Shown here piece by piece: positions 53,573 to 64,000 of a DNA stretch of 64,000 nt. The stretch is from NCBI GenBank assembly GCA_037126765.1, contig JBBCBC010000002.1:15035853-15099852 (forward strand), in the 5' to 3' direction. The notes under the pieces were generated by a model, which made no database searches, was not told the DNA's origin, and saw only the letters and a program-made list of their open reading frames with translations. The stretch comes from Stenogyne calaminthoides (lineage: Eukaryota > Streptophyta > Magnoliopsida > Lamiales > Lamiaceae). The translations under genes were made by a program, and so were the position numbers. How positions within the stretch are numbered: position 1 is the stretch's first letter; the number at the start of each line of letters is the position of its first letter.

Positions 53573-56160
53573 ATGGATAACACCTCGTATGTATCATGAT
53601 CTGCCAAGTTCTCAATCGATGAGTATGCAGATTGGGCCATATATATGTCCAACCATTTAGGCTCGATCATGGGGTTAATGATGGAAGTCATCGAAAGAGG
53701 ACCCATCATCATATATTACGACAACCCTCCAGGTTGGAGGAGATCCGACTTTGCCCCGGAAGTCTTTGCGAAAAAAAAAAATTTTGATGGATGCAGAGGA
53801 AAGGAAATCGATACTCTAGATACTATCGCAAGGCATATTATCATGAAAACAATGGATAAGGTCACAAGGAAAAGATTAAGTATCTCAAATCTGCGAAAGC
53901 AATGTGGGATACTCTGACTGAAATATGCGAGGGAAATGACTAGATAAAAGACAAACTGTTCGCAGCCGAACGGGTAAAGTTCGAAAAATTGAAGATGTCG
54001 CTTCAACTAAACCATCAACTAACTCGATGGAAGGATTACTATGTCAATAAACAAGCTTCGAGAACTTGGTAGAGAGATGTCCGATAAAGATATCAACTAC
54101 AAAATTTTAAGGTCTCTCACCAAGAAATGGGACATGAAGGTCACAGAATCAAGGATTGCCAAGACATTTCAAAAATGAAGCCAAGTAGCTTGTTCTTGAG
54201 TCTTAAAGCTCACGAAGTTCGATTTAATTGAGAGAGGACAAGCAGATGAAGATGAGGTGCCCGCCGAAGCCTCAACTTCCAAATCGCTTGCTTTTTAAGG
54301 CAACCAAAGAATAGATTGAAGACCAATGAGCCCATTGGAAACATCATAAGTCGCGTAACAGATCGCTCGCTACTGCAGAAACTAGAGAAATCAAATACTC
54401 AACCGGGTAAGTATCAAAGATTCTATAAAGATTATCAACATAGCCGAGGAAGAGATAGGAGATCGCATAATAGATCTCCGTAAAGAACTGTGATCTAATG
54501 ATCGGAGAGATCACAGAGATGAAAGGAAAAGAGATAATCTAGATGATGAGAGAAGAGATAACCAATCGCATGTAAGAAGCTCAGACTACTATCGAAAAAG
54601 GAAAATCACCGATAGATCATACAGACGGAGTGATTCACCCGAAGAAAAAAATTCCGTGGATCAAGGAGCGTGCTTTAATCAGGAGAAGCCAGTCACTACA
54701 AAGGTGCATTACCCGCACTGACGCCAAGAGAAAGGGAAGAAAAGAGGAATGTAAGAGAGCAACAAAGACAGTGACGTAAAAGTTATGGTTGTCGACACGC
54801 CAGAATCGACGATTCATATCCGCCTCCGAGGACTCGGATACTCCTCTCAGAGAATATTTCGTCGATCAACAAAAGGTTTGCTGACTTCTATGGAAATGAA
54901 GATCCGATATTCTCTTCGATGATGATGAGATCTGCCTCGATGGCCAAGGAGGACCAACTGAGGTAACCTCCAAAACCCGCTTTGTTCGCTTTACACCGCT
55001 ATCATTAGCACACCCGGCCGGGAGATTGACCAGCAGACTCTACTCGAGCAATTGCTTGAGGATCTCTCCAATGCAAAGAGACACTTATGCTATAGTGAAG
55101 TTTGAAAATGATAAGTCGAGGACCGTAAATAATTAGCTTGCTAAAGAGATGATCTCAAGAAAGCCTCCGAACTTAAATCAATTTGAAACCGCCGTAAGGC
55201 AACCGAGGAATTTAAAATTTCGAAAGTTAAAGCTTCGATCAGACAAGCCGATCAAAGATCACCGGCAATTAACAAAACAAAGAAGTCGATGACTTCAAAA
55301 TCTCGCAAGCAAAATTCGATGAGCTGTTCCAAAAGCATGAAAGTCTAAAATCATCTCGAGGATAATCTGCGAAGAAAATAGAGGTTTTTACAAAATCATC
55401 TAAAACCGCTCAAGACATGAACACCTATTTTCGAACAACGATTAACAAGAAGGACTTGGGTATGAGAACCCTTCCACATCCTCAAAAGCCCCTACCGATT
55501 CATCTCAAAAAGGTGTAATCGACGAGTTTTAAACAAAGATACACCAAAAGCCAAACATGTATCTAATAAGGAAAAAAGACCAGCTTGAGCGGGTAAAAAA
55601 AGGTTTCAACCGAAGGGGGAACATAAATGGACCCTAACGGTAAAGCATCATCGAGGAATCAACAGAAGAACCCGGTTCTTCCGAAGAGACCTCAACTCGA
55701 TCAACAGATCAGAATCGAAAAAGACAACCCGTAAAAGGGAAGTCCAATCGAGACCCAATCAAGGTCACCGCTTAATAAGCATGCTTCGTAAACCGCAAAA
55801 CCACCTATGCCGAAAAAGATATGAATCTTTTGATGGTAGCAAATGTACCTACCCCTATAATCGTAAAATCTAGGGTCGCCGCACCGTAACCAATAATCGA
55901 TGAAAAGAAGACAAACGTAAAAGATAAATCCCAAGTCTTCTAAGTCACCCAAGGTTCACACTAATAATCATACTAATCGTAAAGCATATAAAGAGACGTA
56001 TGATTATGTTGATAGGTATGGGAGACAAATCAGCCTTCGATCTAACCGATCACAATAGAAGTGCTCGCTTGTATGGATCCCAAAACTAATCCTAACCCCT
56101 CGGGACCCAATCCAAAAGGCGCACCTAAAGCCCCGATTTGGTCCGCAGGATCGCGTGGGG
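53573..56160 (+). pseudogene. Sirevirus E gag, heavily broken
   Basis: ATG 53573 (MDNTSYVS then TGA), frame continuing FSIDEYADWAIYMSNHLGSI to 53917. Further gag pieces follow in other frames (MWDTLTEICEGND at about 53910, CFN plus a GE.SHYKGALPALTPRE zinc-knuckle region at about 54670). A charged coiled-coil-like part lies at 55000-55400. The stretch 54000-56160 has no frame above 90 codons and is full of CGTA/TCGA words. I recognise gag by order and by these fragments only. Confidence 0.65.
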
Positions 56161-59100
56161 TCCGCCAACAAAGGAGGTGTGCAAGCAACTATCCGGTACA
56201 TCGATAGTGGATGCTCAAGGCACATGACAGAAGCAAACATCTCCTCGGCTCTTACATAGAACGAAAAGGCCAGCGGTGTACTCTTCGGTGATGATAACTT
56301 TGGTTATACCAAAGGATTTTAACCTTAGAGAATGATGATGTACAAGTAATCGAGTCTCAGATGTCAAGGTCCAAGCACAACCTACTATCGGTTTCACAAT
56401 TCTGCGACAACGGATTCAAAGTGTTGAGTTCTCGATCGACCAATGCACTATCAAGAATCAAGCCACTCAATAGATTTTGCTAATCGGGTTCAAGGAAAGG
56501 GACGATCTACACAAATTGATTGGAACAGTTGCCCAAGAAATGCATGCTCGATTCGATTGTCAAGAGTTCCAAAAGTAAATTGGCTCGCACAAAAGAATGA
56601 GCCATCCGAACTTTAAAACTCTTAATAAGATAGCAAGGATGTCTCTAGTGGAAGGACTTCCGAATGAAGTATTTTCAAAGGATCAGACATGTACTGCATG
56701 TCAGAAGGGAAAACAGGTCAAAGCTTCATTCAAGGGAATTCCCGGACCGACATCCAACAGAAAGAGTATCGCAAATGCTTCATATGGATCTATTTGGACC
56801 GATTACGGTCGATCTCAACGAACATAAATATACTCTCGTAATCGTGGATGACTATTCCAAGTTTACGGGTTATATTCTTACATAAGAAGAATGAGACGAC
56901 AAACGAAGATACCCGAAAGCCGCTAAAAAGATTACAAAATGAGAAGGGTGTCGGTGTAGTCAAAATCGATCGATAAAGGTACAAAATTTCTGAACTCTTT
57001 TATTATCGATTTTTGCTCTAAGTTTGGTATACAAAGATGAAACATCACCGCAAGGACGCCTACAACAAAATGGAGTAGCAGAAGCGGAGGAACAGAACTC
57101 TCAAAGAAGTTCGCCGCGACGATGTTAGTGAACATGCAATACCAAGCCGTTTCGGGGCGTATAATCAACATCGCATGCCATACTCGTAACAAATGTCTTC
57201 GACTAAGGCTCACTACAAAATACCCTATGAACTGTGGAAGGACAGAAAACCTCGTGGTCTCTTACTTCCATGTTTTTTGGGTGTAAGTGTTTCATACACA
57301 ACAATGGGAAGAGTCGGGTTGAAGACTTTTGAGGCCAAGTCGGATGAGGGTATATTCTTAGGATATTCCTCATCTAGCAAGGCTTTCGGGGTTTACAAAT
57401 GATTTAACCCTACTTGTGGAAGAAACACCCCATGTAGTCTTTCTTCCTAACAAGAGAAATCGCCTCGAACAAGATGTACCGATCAACAAGTACCGATGCT
57501 CGTAAAATGGATCACCTAATGATCAAGGAAAAAGAATCGTAAACCGTAATAAAGATACATTCCAGATCTAGCTGATTCACCGGATCATTCGGATCCTAAG
57601 GTACTAAAAAATCGTCGGTGAAGAAGTTCGACATGGTGAGACAAGATCAACCGAACCATCCGGTTTAGGGGGAACACTGAAGTTCCCCATCTAGCAGACA
57701 TCAAGACATGATGAGTCCAACATCACCGAGACATGTTCTTATCAAGTGGATCATAATTCTGCACCACTCCCAGTCACTAGTAATGAACCTTTATCATAAA
57801 TGGATGATGTTCTCCAAACCGACGCAAATCAGAACAGAAGGACCTGGATAACCAGTCATCCAACTGATCTGATCATCGGAGACCCATCTGATAAAGTTAA
57901 AACTAGACATCAGATTGGTGAAAGTGCCATGTATTGTTGTTATTTGTCTATGAAGGAACCAACAACAATAGAGGAAGCTCTACAAGACGCAAGCTGGATT
58001 CTAGCCATGCAGAAGAGCTTGAAATTCGGACTGTAAATCAAGTTTGGGAACTGGTAGATGCACCAAATCATCAAGACGAATTGGCACGAAGTGGGTTTTC
58101 AAGAACAAGAGAGATGAGAAAAATGCCATCACCAGAAATAAGGCAAGACTTGTTGCTAAGGGGTATTCACAATCAGAAGGAATTGATTATGACGAGACCT
58201 TTGCACCAGTCGCTCGCCTAGAAGCCATTCGGCTGTTTCTGGCATATGCTTCCCACAGAGGGTTCACTGTGTATCAGATGGACGTAAAGAGTGCATTTTT
58301 AAACGGGGTACTAGCAGAGGAAGTTTATGTTTAACAACCTCCGTGCTGAAAAAAGAACAACCAAGTGTACCGTTTACAAAAAGCTCTTTATGGCCTGAAA
58401 CAAGCTCCTCGAGCTTGGTATGATACACTCTCTCAGTTCTTGATCGACAGTGGGTTCACTAAAGGAACAGTGGACAGAACCTTATTCAGAATAGAAGATG
58501 GAGAAGATATTCTGATGGTTCAGATCTACGTGGACGACATCATCTTCGGATCTCCTAACAAGAGTCTATGTGAAAAATTGAAAAGTTCGATGCAAGGAAG
58601 TTCGAGATGTCCATGATGGGACGGATGAATTGAATTACGGGTCTCAGTGAAGCAAAGTGCGTATGAATATTCATCCGCCAAGCGAAGTACACTAGGAATT
58701 TATTGGCTAAGTTTGGAGTTCAAAATTGCAAGGAAGCCAAAATTCCTATGATGGTCGGATTCAAGATGGATCCGGATGAGGATGGTCGAAAAACAAATCG
58801 TAAAGAATATAGGGCTCTCATTGGATCTCTATATCAGACTGATCGCAAAGCATAGATATCACCTTTGCAAGAGGTGTATGTGCCGATTTCGTGCAAATCC
58901 AATGCAAAGCCACCTAGAAGCAAACTAAGCGGATTCTTAAGTATCTGAAGGGACAAGAACCTTGGTTTATTTTACCCATCGATGATAATCTAGAGCTTAG
59001 TGGGTATTCGATTTCGATTATGGAGGTTGCAAGATTGACAGAAGTCAACCTCGTGAACATGTCGGGCTTTTTAGGAAGTAAACCGATCTCGTGGTTTTAA

Positions 59101-59516
59101 AAAGAAGCGGACATCGATTCGCGACATCTCTACCATCAAGGCAGTAATATATGGTCCGCAGGAAGTCGTTGCTCCCCAACCGCCCCGCTTAGTCGGCGGT
59201 GAGGGATTATAACATCGTAGCTAAGAATGTACCAATATTCTGTGACAGTAATAGTGCTATTGCAATCACTCAGAATCCTGTTCTACACCCAAGATGCAAG
59301 CATGTGGATGTCAGACACCATTTTATAAGAGATCATGTTGAAAAGAAGAATATCAGAATGGAAAAGATTCACACTGATTTACAGAAAGCTGATATTCTAA
59401 CCAAGCCACTAGCTGAGATTAGATTCAGAGAACTGTGTAATGAGCTAGGGCTTCTGGATCTTGGAGAAAAAGCACCTAAAATGATTGATGGATTGTTCTC
59501 GAACCACGGTGGTTAA
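56161..59516 (+). pseudogene. Sirevirus E pol, degraded
   Basis: Protease YIDSGCSRHMT at about 56198 keeps the D-S-G triad. Integrase: MSHPNFKTLNKIA...CTACQKGKQVKASF (56597), MHMDLFGPITVD with VIVDDYSKFTGYI (56780-56885) and QQNGVAE at about 57062. Copia core extension 57193-57402 (PYELWKDRKP, FEAKSDEGIFLGYSS). RT: KWVFKNKRDEKNAITRNKARLVAKGYSQSEGIDYDETFAPV (58044-58334), ALYGLKQAPRAWYDTLS and YVDDIIFGSPN (58365-58616). RNase H end: 59199-59516 (IFCDSNSAIAITQNPVLHPRCKHVDVRHHFIRDH). Frames break repeatedly between 58620 and 59190. Confidence 0.85.
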
Positions 59517-61700
59517 GAGACTAACCAGCCGAAAGGAATCATTGAGTTTGGTATCTCAATCGATCGTAAGATCACCAAGGAACTGATGTGAGAAATCGAT
59601 CAGATTTACGAGTTATCAGATTAAAGGAACTGATCAGATTTAAGGTTTATCAGATTAAAGGAAACGCACAATTTAAAAGGAATATCAGATTAAATCAGTT
59701 GGGTTATTTTACATCTTTGTAAGTCAATTTAGCTGATATTCAACAAGCAAGATTCATAGATTAAAGCCTACAATCGCATAAGAAAGCGCAAGAGAATTTA
59801 CACAACAATGGAATAATAGAACTTTTCATTGATAAAGACCCAAGGTCGATTACATTACAAGTTACAAGTACAAAGGACCGGAGGTCAAGACATAAGTCAT
59901 AACCGAAAAACCCTAAACCTATAACCCTAAAACCCTCATCCTAACCCAAGAAGTGCGGGAGAGAGAGATTTTAAATCGATGCTCTCATTTTCCCCCACTT
60001 AACAAGGGTGAGAAAAAACTTTAAAGAAATCCTAAAGCCGCTTAATGAAGCTAAAACCGTAAGAAGAGAGAGCGTTGATAGGATTTCTAAGCCAGAGCCC
60101 TTAGACCGAAGTCAATGGACTCTCCAATTTGTTAAATGGAGCACATGTGCAAGAAATTGGTTCAAAGACCTTATGGGCACATGTGTTACATGTAAAAATT
60201 GAGTTGATATCGAAGATCACCGTTGTCCGATCAAGACCGTATATCAGACTCATTTTTATATCGATCGAGTCTGTTGATCTTTGGTTCGTCATAACGATAG
60301 ACACACAAGGTGCATACGGTTAGGAGAAGTGTCTTCGGGCCAACAAACAGATCCGCTTGCCGTGGTGGTAAAGGAGCTTGGCAACAATTGTATGTGAAAT
60401 CTTTGATGACGATTTAAAAATAGTGATAAAGGGACACATGTGGTTGATTTGAGAAGTGAAATCATTGAAAAAGGGGTAAAGGTGTTTCGGAAATTTCACC
60501 GAAAATAAGGGTTCACCAGAATGCATGTTTTTACAAAGAAAGATAAGTATGGTGAATGGGTTATGTTGTGTAAAACATTGGTCCAATTTATAGAGGCCAA
60601 GCAAGGGTGCAAATGCAAATTTGATTTCAAAAAGCCTTTTTGGAGAAATTTGCATCACAAGGACAAATGCGGTAGAAATCACGATCGATAATTGGATAAA
60701 TTTACTACGGATTGACATATCAAGATATACGCACGATAATTTACGATATGTCAAATCGCACCAACTTAGGGAATAGAGACTACTATTCTAGACTAAGTTT
60801 TGGTGGTAACACTTATCCCAAGAATTGGCTTGATCTGAGAAGAATCAGATTAGGTCAACCAAAATCTGATTACATACGAAACTGATCAGATAAGGAAGAT
60901 CAGTTGAACTTGAAACCTCAACAAATCAGATATATCAGTCTATGAGAAAACAGAAATATCAGTTGAAGGGGGAACTTCAACTGATCGAGGAGGATCAGAA
61001 GGGAAATCAGACACATAATGAAACAGATCAGTTGAAAAGAACAGTTGGGAAATTATAAGGTTTAGGCAGAAAACTAAGATCAACAAGTGGAATCAACTTC
61101 AAGTGGTATTGACTGATTACTATATCAGTCAATCAGATACGCCTTTCTTTTCCCTTGTTATTTGCTTATTTTTTTGGATTTTATCTGTTTTATTTACCTT
61201 ACTGTACGCATTACAAGTGTGACGTATCCCCTGCAAATCATTTAATGCGGACGTGGGGTACATGTATTAATTGCTACAAAAATGGGCTTTTAAATCCAAA
61301 AGGTTTTCGTACGTGCTTTTCCCAACCATTCGATCAAAACCGCTTAATCTGGATCGTCTAATCTTTTCAAACGGTTGATCTTCCAAATCTTATATTTTTC
61401 CCTCCTCATCTTTATAAGGTTCATCAAAAACCCTACCAGAGTTTTCCAAATCACAAACCTGCGTTTTATTTTCTGAAAACTCTCCAAATTACTTCTTTGC
61501 GATTCAAAGCGTATTTCTTAAAGTCTCAAATCCGAAAAACAAAATCTGGTAATTTCTGATAATTTGATGAATCATTCTTTTAAAACCATTGATCTTTGTC
61601 AATCGCTGATATCCTGTATTGTGTTTTATTGTTTCTTGATTTCCGCTTATGTGATATTCTTAGTATTTATGCACAATTTTAACCGAATCTATCTTATCTG
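59517..61700 (+). other. Element E, pol-ORF3 spacer
   Basis: Long non-coding spacer with CAGATTAAAGGAA(C)TGATCAG-type short repeats (59600-59700, 60870-61060). A CCCTAAAACCCTCATCCTAA block lies at about 59923. A minus-strand frame of 144 codons (60320-60754) is hydrophobic and unrecognised. Near the end TTTATAAGG at 61411-61419 is followed by AAAACCCTACCAGAG and leader-like sequence, and TATCTGTAG before ATG at 61704 looks like a splice acceptor. Confidence 0.45.
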
Positions 61701-61703
61701 TAG

Positions 61704-64000
61704 ATGATCACTCACGGTATGGGTAAAATAATGTGCAACTATCTGAATCGACATTAAGGATTGTCGAGGACAAGTTCGCATAATTTGGGGTGACAAAGGA
61801 TCCTAATCAATGGAAGTAGAGGAAATTCAAGAAAGCAGACTTGAGAAATATCAGGCCGCTCACTACAACCAGTTGATGCAAAGATGAAGCCCTCGAATTC
61901 TTAAGGAATTTAAGGGTGGATACAGATGCTCCAGAGAAGAACTACTTTCGACAATAACGGAGAAGAGATCGACCGATTTAATGAGGATATAACTCGTCTG
62001 CATTCAAATTTACCAAAAGGATTTAATCTACTTTTCACTCACTCTGAGGAGAACCAAGATGAGCCGATCGTAAAACAAGCTCATTAGAGAGGCCGAAAAA
62101 CATCATACGCGGGCTTTTTGTCAAAGTTAATGCTCAAGAGGAAATACCGATTGTTGTTTGATATTTTGTCAAAAACAATTATGGGTATTTCATTCAGCCC
62201 GAGATGCTCTTACATCGGTCAAATCAGACAAAGATGGTCGCAATAATTGATGAAGCCAAGAACATCAATGGCATGGGTTCCTAAAGGCCATTCTACTCCA
62301 AGAACATGATAAATTTGGAGTTGATGAGTGGAGGCGTGTCTATCTCGAAGAAGAGGATCGCAATCTCAACAAGGTTGCGGTTATCCTACAAGACAAAATG
62401 CCAAATGCCGATGGGAAATGAATGGACCAAGCCCTACAAGGCATTCCTCTCCACCACTTTAGCCATATTTGGGCCACCAGACGATGATACGCGCCAACTC
62501 CCCCAAAGACTAAGAAAGAAAAAGCAAAGGAAGCAACTTCGTCTACACCGTAAGCCCCCAAGAAGAAAAAAAAACTGGTGAAGGTCCAAGAAAAGAGGTC
62601 AAGAAGAAGCAAGCCTCCATGAATCTGATGCTAGAAGATGAGTCAGATGAAGAAAGAGCGCCAGATCAGTCTGTTGAACCACAAAAATCAGGTGAAAAAT
62701 CAGACAGGCAGGCTTCTCAAGCTGAGAGCTCGCCAGTTCATTCTGAGGAAGAAGCACTAGATTTAACGATCTCCTTCTCCTCCGTACTCAAAGCCGATTC
62801 ACCACTCAGACTAATGGTCACGAGCATGTCTCTCCCTCTTCTTCCGCCGCCTTGAACCGAAACTACATCACCGGGAACTCGAAACTACATCGTCGCGAAC
62901 TCAAATCGCAATAGCTATGATTCGCGAACTGTAACGAAACCTTACTGTTGTGGAACCAAAAGAATCGCCTCCACAAGTTAGAACCTCTCGCAGTCGAGCC
63001 TATCAGACAACTCCCACCTACTCAAGCACCACCAGAACCCTCCACATCTCATCAACCGGAATCTGGACAGACAATTCCTGAGTCTAGATCATCAAAGACC
63101 ATCATAGGGAAAATAGTCAGAATGCAAATCGAACGAGAAATTGATGAGATGTATCCAGAACTGGTCGCCCATCCTGCTATTACAGAACAAGTTATGGAGA
63201 TCCTCACCTGGAGAGATCTCGGATTAAAAAGCTTCTCAGATTTTATAATGATTATTGAGCAAATGGGCGGTGCTGATGAGTTTGCAGATTTTGATTTCGA
63301 TATGAGGAAGCTGGGATTGACTGAACAAGGAGAACCGGAGATTGCTCAAGAAGCTCCTGAAGTAGATGCTACAATGAAGGATACAGGAGCTGCCGATGAT
63401 AGTGGAACTGGTGCTGCAGTTCATGACCAACCACTGGAGGCACAAACAACTGAGACTGATCAAGTGACGCAAAACATTCCAACATCACATATAACCGATG
63501 ATCAACTTCAGGAGATCAGATCAAGTTTCAAAGATCTCCTGAAAGAAGAAATTGAGGGATCGATAGATCGATCGAGGCAAATTGGCCTCAAAGAAATAAT
63601 AAGATCAAAGGGAATTGGCTATTTCCCAGACAGCCGATCAAAGATCAGTTCTCCCAAATCGTGACCACCGTATCTACCGATCTTATAAAATTCGTGGATG
63701 ACAAGTCGATCGGGTGGATCAACAACAAGTTTTTTTTCGATGCTCACCGAAAAGCTCGACGGACAGAAGACAAACTTGACAAACCGATCTTTACATTTTC
63801 TTTCGCCATCGAATCTGTCCAAGATCGAAATGATCTCAAGGTTCAACTTAACCGCTCCAGTTCTGTGCTTATCATTGCTGCAGATCTCAACAGTAGTAAT
63901 ATCGATCGATTTTGGTTCCCTAAATTCCCACCTCACGGCTTTTTGATCAAACCAAAAGGGGAAGGACGGATCGAGAAACCAATCGACATGATCGTAACAA
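61704..64000 (+). pseudogene. Sirevirus E ORF3-like region, broken, incomplete
   Basis: Several frames hold the same style of protein as ORF3 of element C. There is a lysine-rich end at about 62510-62600, then acidic SDEERAPDQSVEPQKSGEKS (62619-62855). A 238-codon frame follows (62948-63664; MQIEREIDEMYPELVAHPAI, then an acidic tail and LQEIRSSFKDLLKEEIEGS), compare FILDRYPELSSFPDLQDIF in C. After 63664 no frame is long. The gene continues past the window. Function is unknown. Confidence 0.6.

Larger units (their letters stand above)
51877..64000 (+). mobile_element. Sirevirus-like Ty1/copia element E (runs off the window)
   Basis: The 5' LTR is 51877-53432 and the primer-binding site TGGTATCAGAGC is at 53435-53446, a perfect initiator tRNA-Met complement. 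Gag starts at 53573, pol reaches to 59516, and an ORF3-like region extends beyond 61700. The 3' LTR lies outside the window. It resembles C in gene order and in RT and RNase H but has a different LTR. Confidence 0.85.

Overview
The window is nuclear DNA of a flowering plant, most likely a eudicot. The evidence is an intron-rich gene of the plant-specific PSK SIMULATOR (PSI, DUF3475/DUF668) family, plant Ty1/copia elements including Sirevirus-type ones, a Mutator-like element (MULE), Stowaway MITEs with the CTCCCTCCGTCCC terminus and a SINE-like retroposon. I cannot name the species. I found no bacterial genes, rRNA, tRNA or CRISPR array.

Layout. 1-2835 is AT-rich flank with one unplaced reading frame and a GC-rich patch. 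2836-8907 is a 6.1 kb MULE with terminal inverted repeats and a perfect 8-bp target duplication. It carries a decayed transposase on the minus strand and a frameshifted GRF zinc-finger gene on the plus strand. 8916-10430 is repeat-structured, possibly LTR-derived sequence. 10880-19288 (minus) is the one host gene, 12 exons with GT-AG introns, carrying a SINE-like insertion, a foldback element and two nested Stowaway MITEs in its introns. Its last exon shows a frameshift and an in-frame stop.

From about 19.7 kb to the end the window is almost entirely Ty1/copia retrotransposons. Copies A and B (minus strand, 19.9-33.2 kb) are head-to-tail and share one complete LTR. Element C (plus, 33.9-48.7 kb) is a Sirevirus-like element with two LTRs, gag-pol and a 3.6 kb ORF3 (env-like position) broken by nonsense codons. 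It is preceded by the 3' end of another copy. D (plus, 48.7-51.9 kb) is a truncated relative of A/B. E (plus, 51.9 kb to the window edge) is a second Sirevirus-like element that starts inside D's integrase region.

The most important observation is about data quality. Paralogous copies differ preferentially at CAG/CTG trinucleotides, which appear as CGA, CG, CGT, TCG or ACG in one copy and intact in the other. CAG/CTG is the plant CHG methylation context, and the pattern is not C-to-T decay. I infer uncorrected long-read consensus errors at methylated sites in the transposons, so many broken frames here may be artefacts. I found no convincing undescribed biological system. The best biological leads are the Sirevirus ORF3 with promoter-like sequence upstream in two elements, the MULE with a GRF gene, and the LTR-sharing tandem copies.
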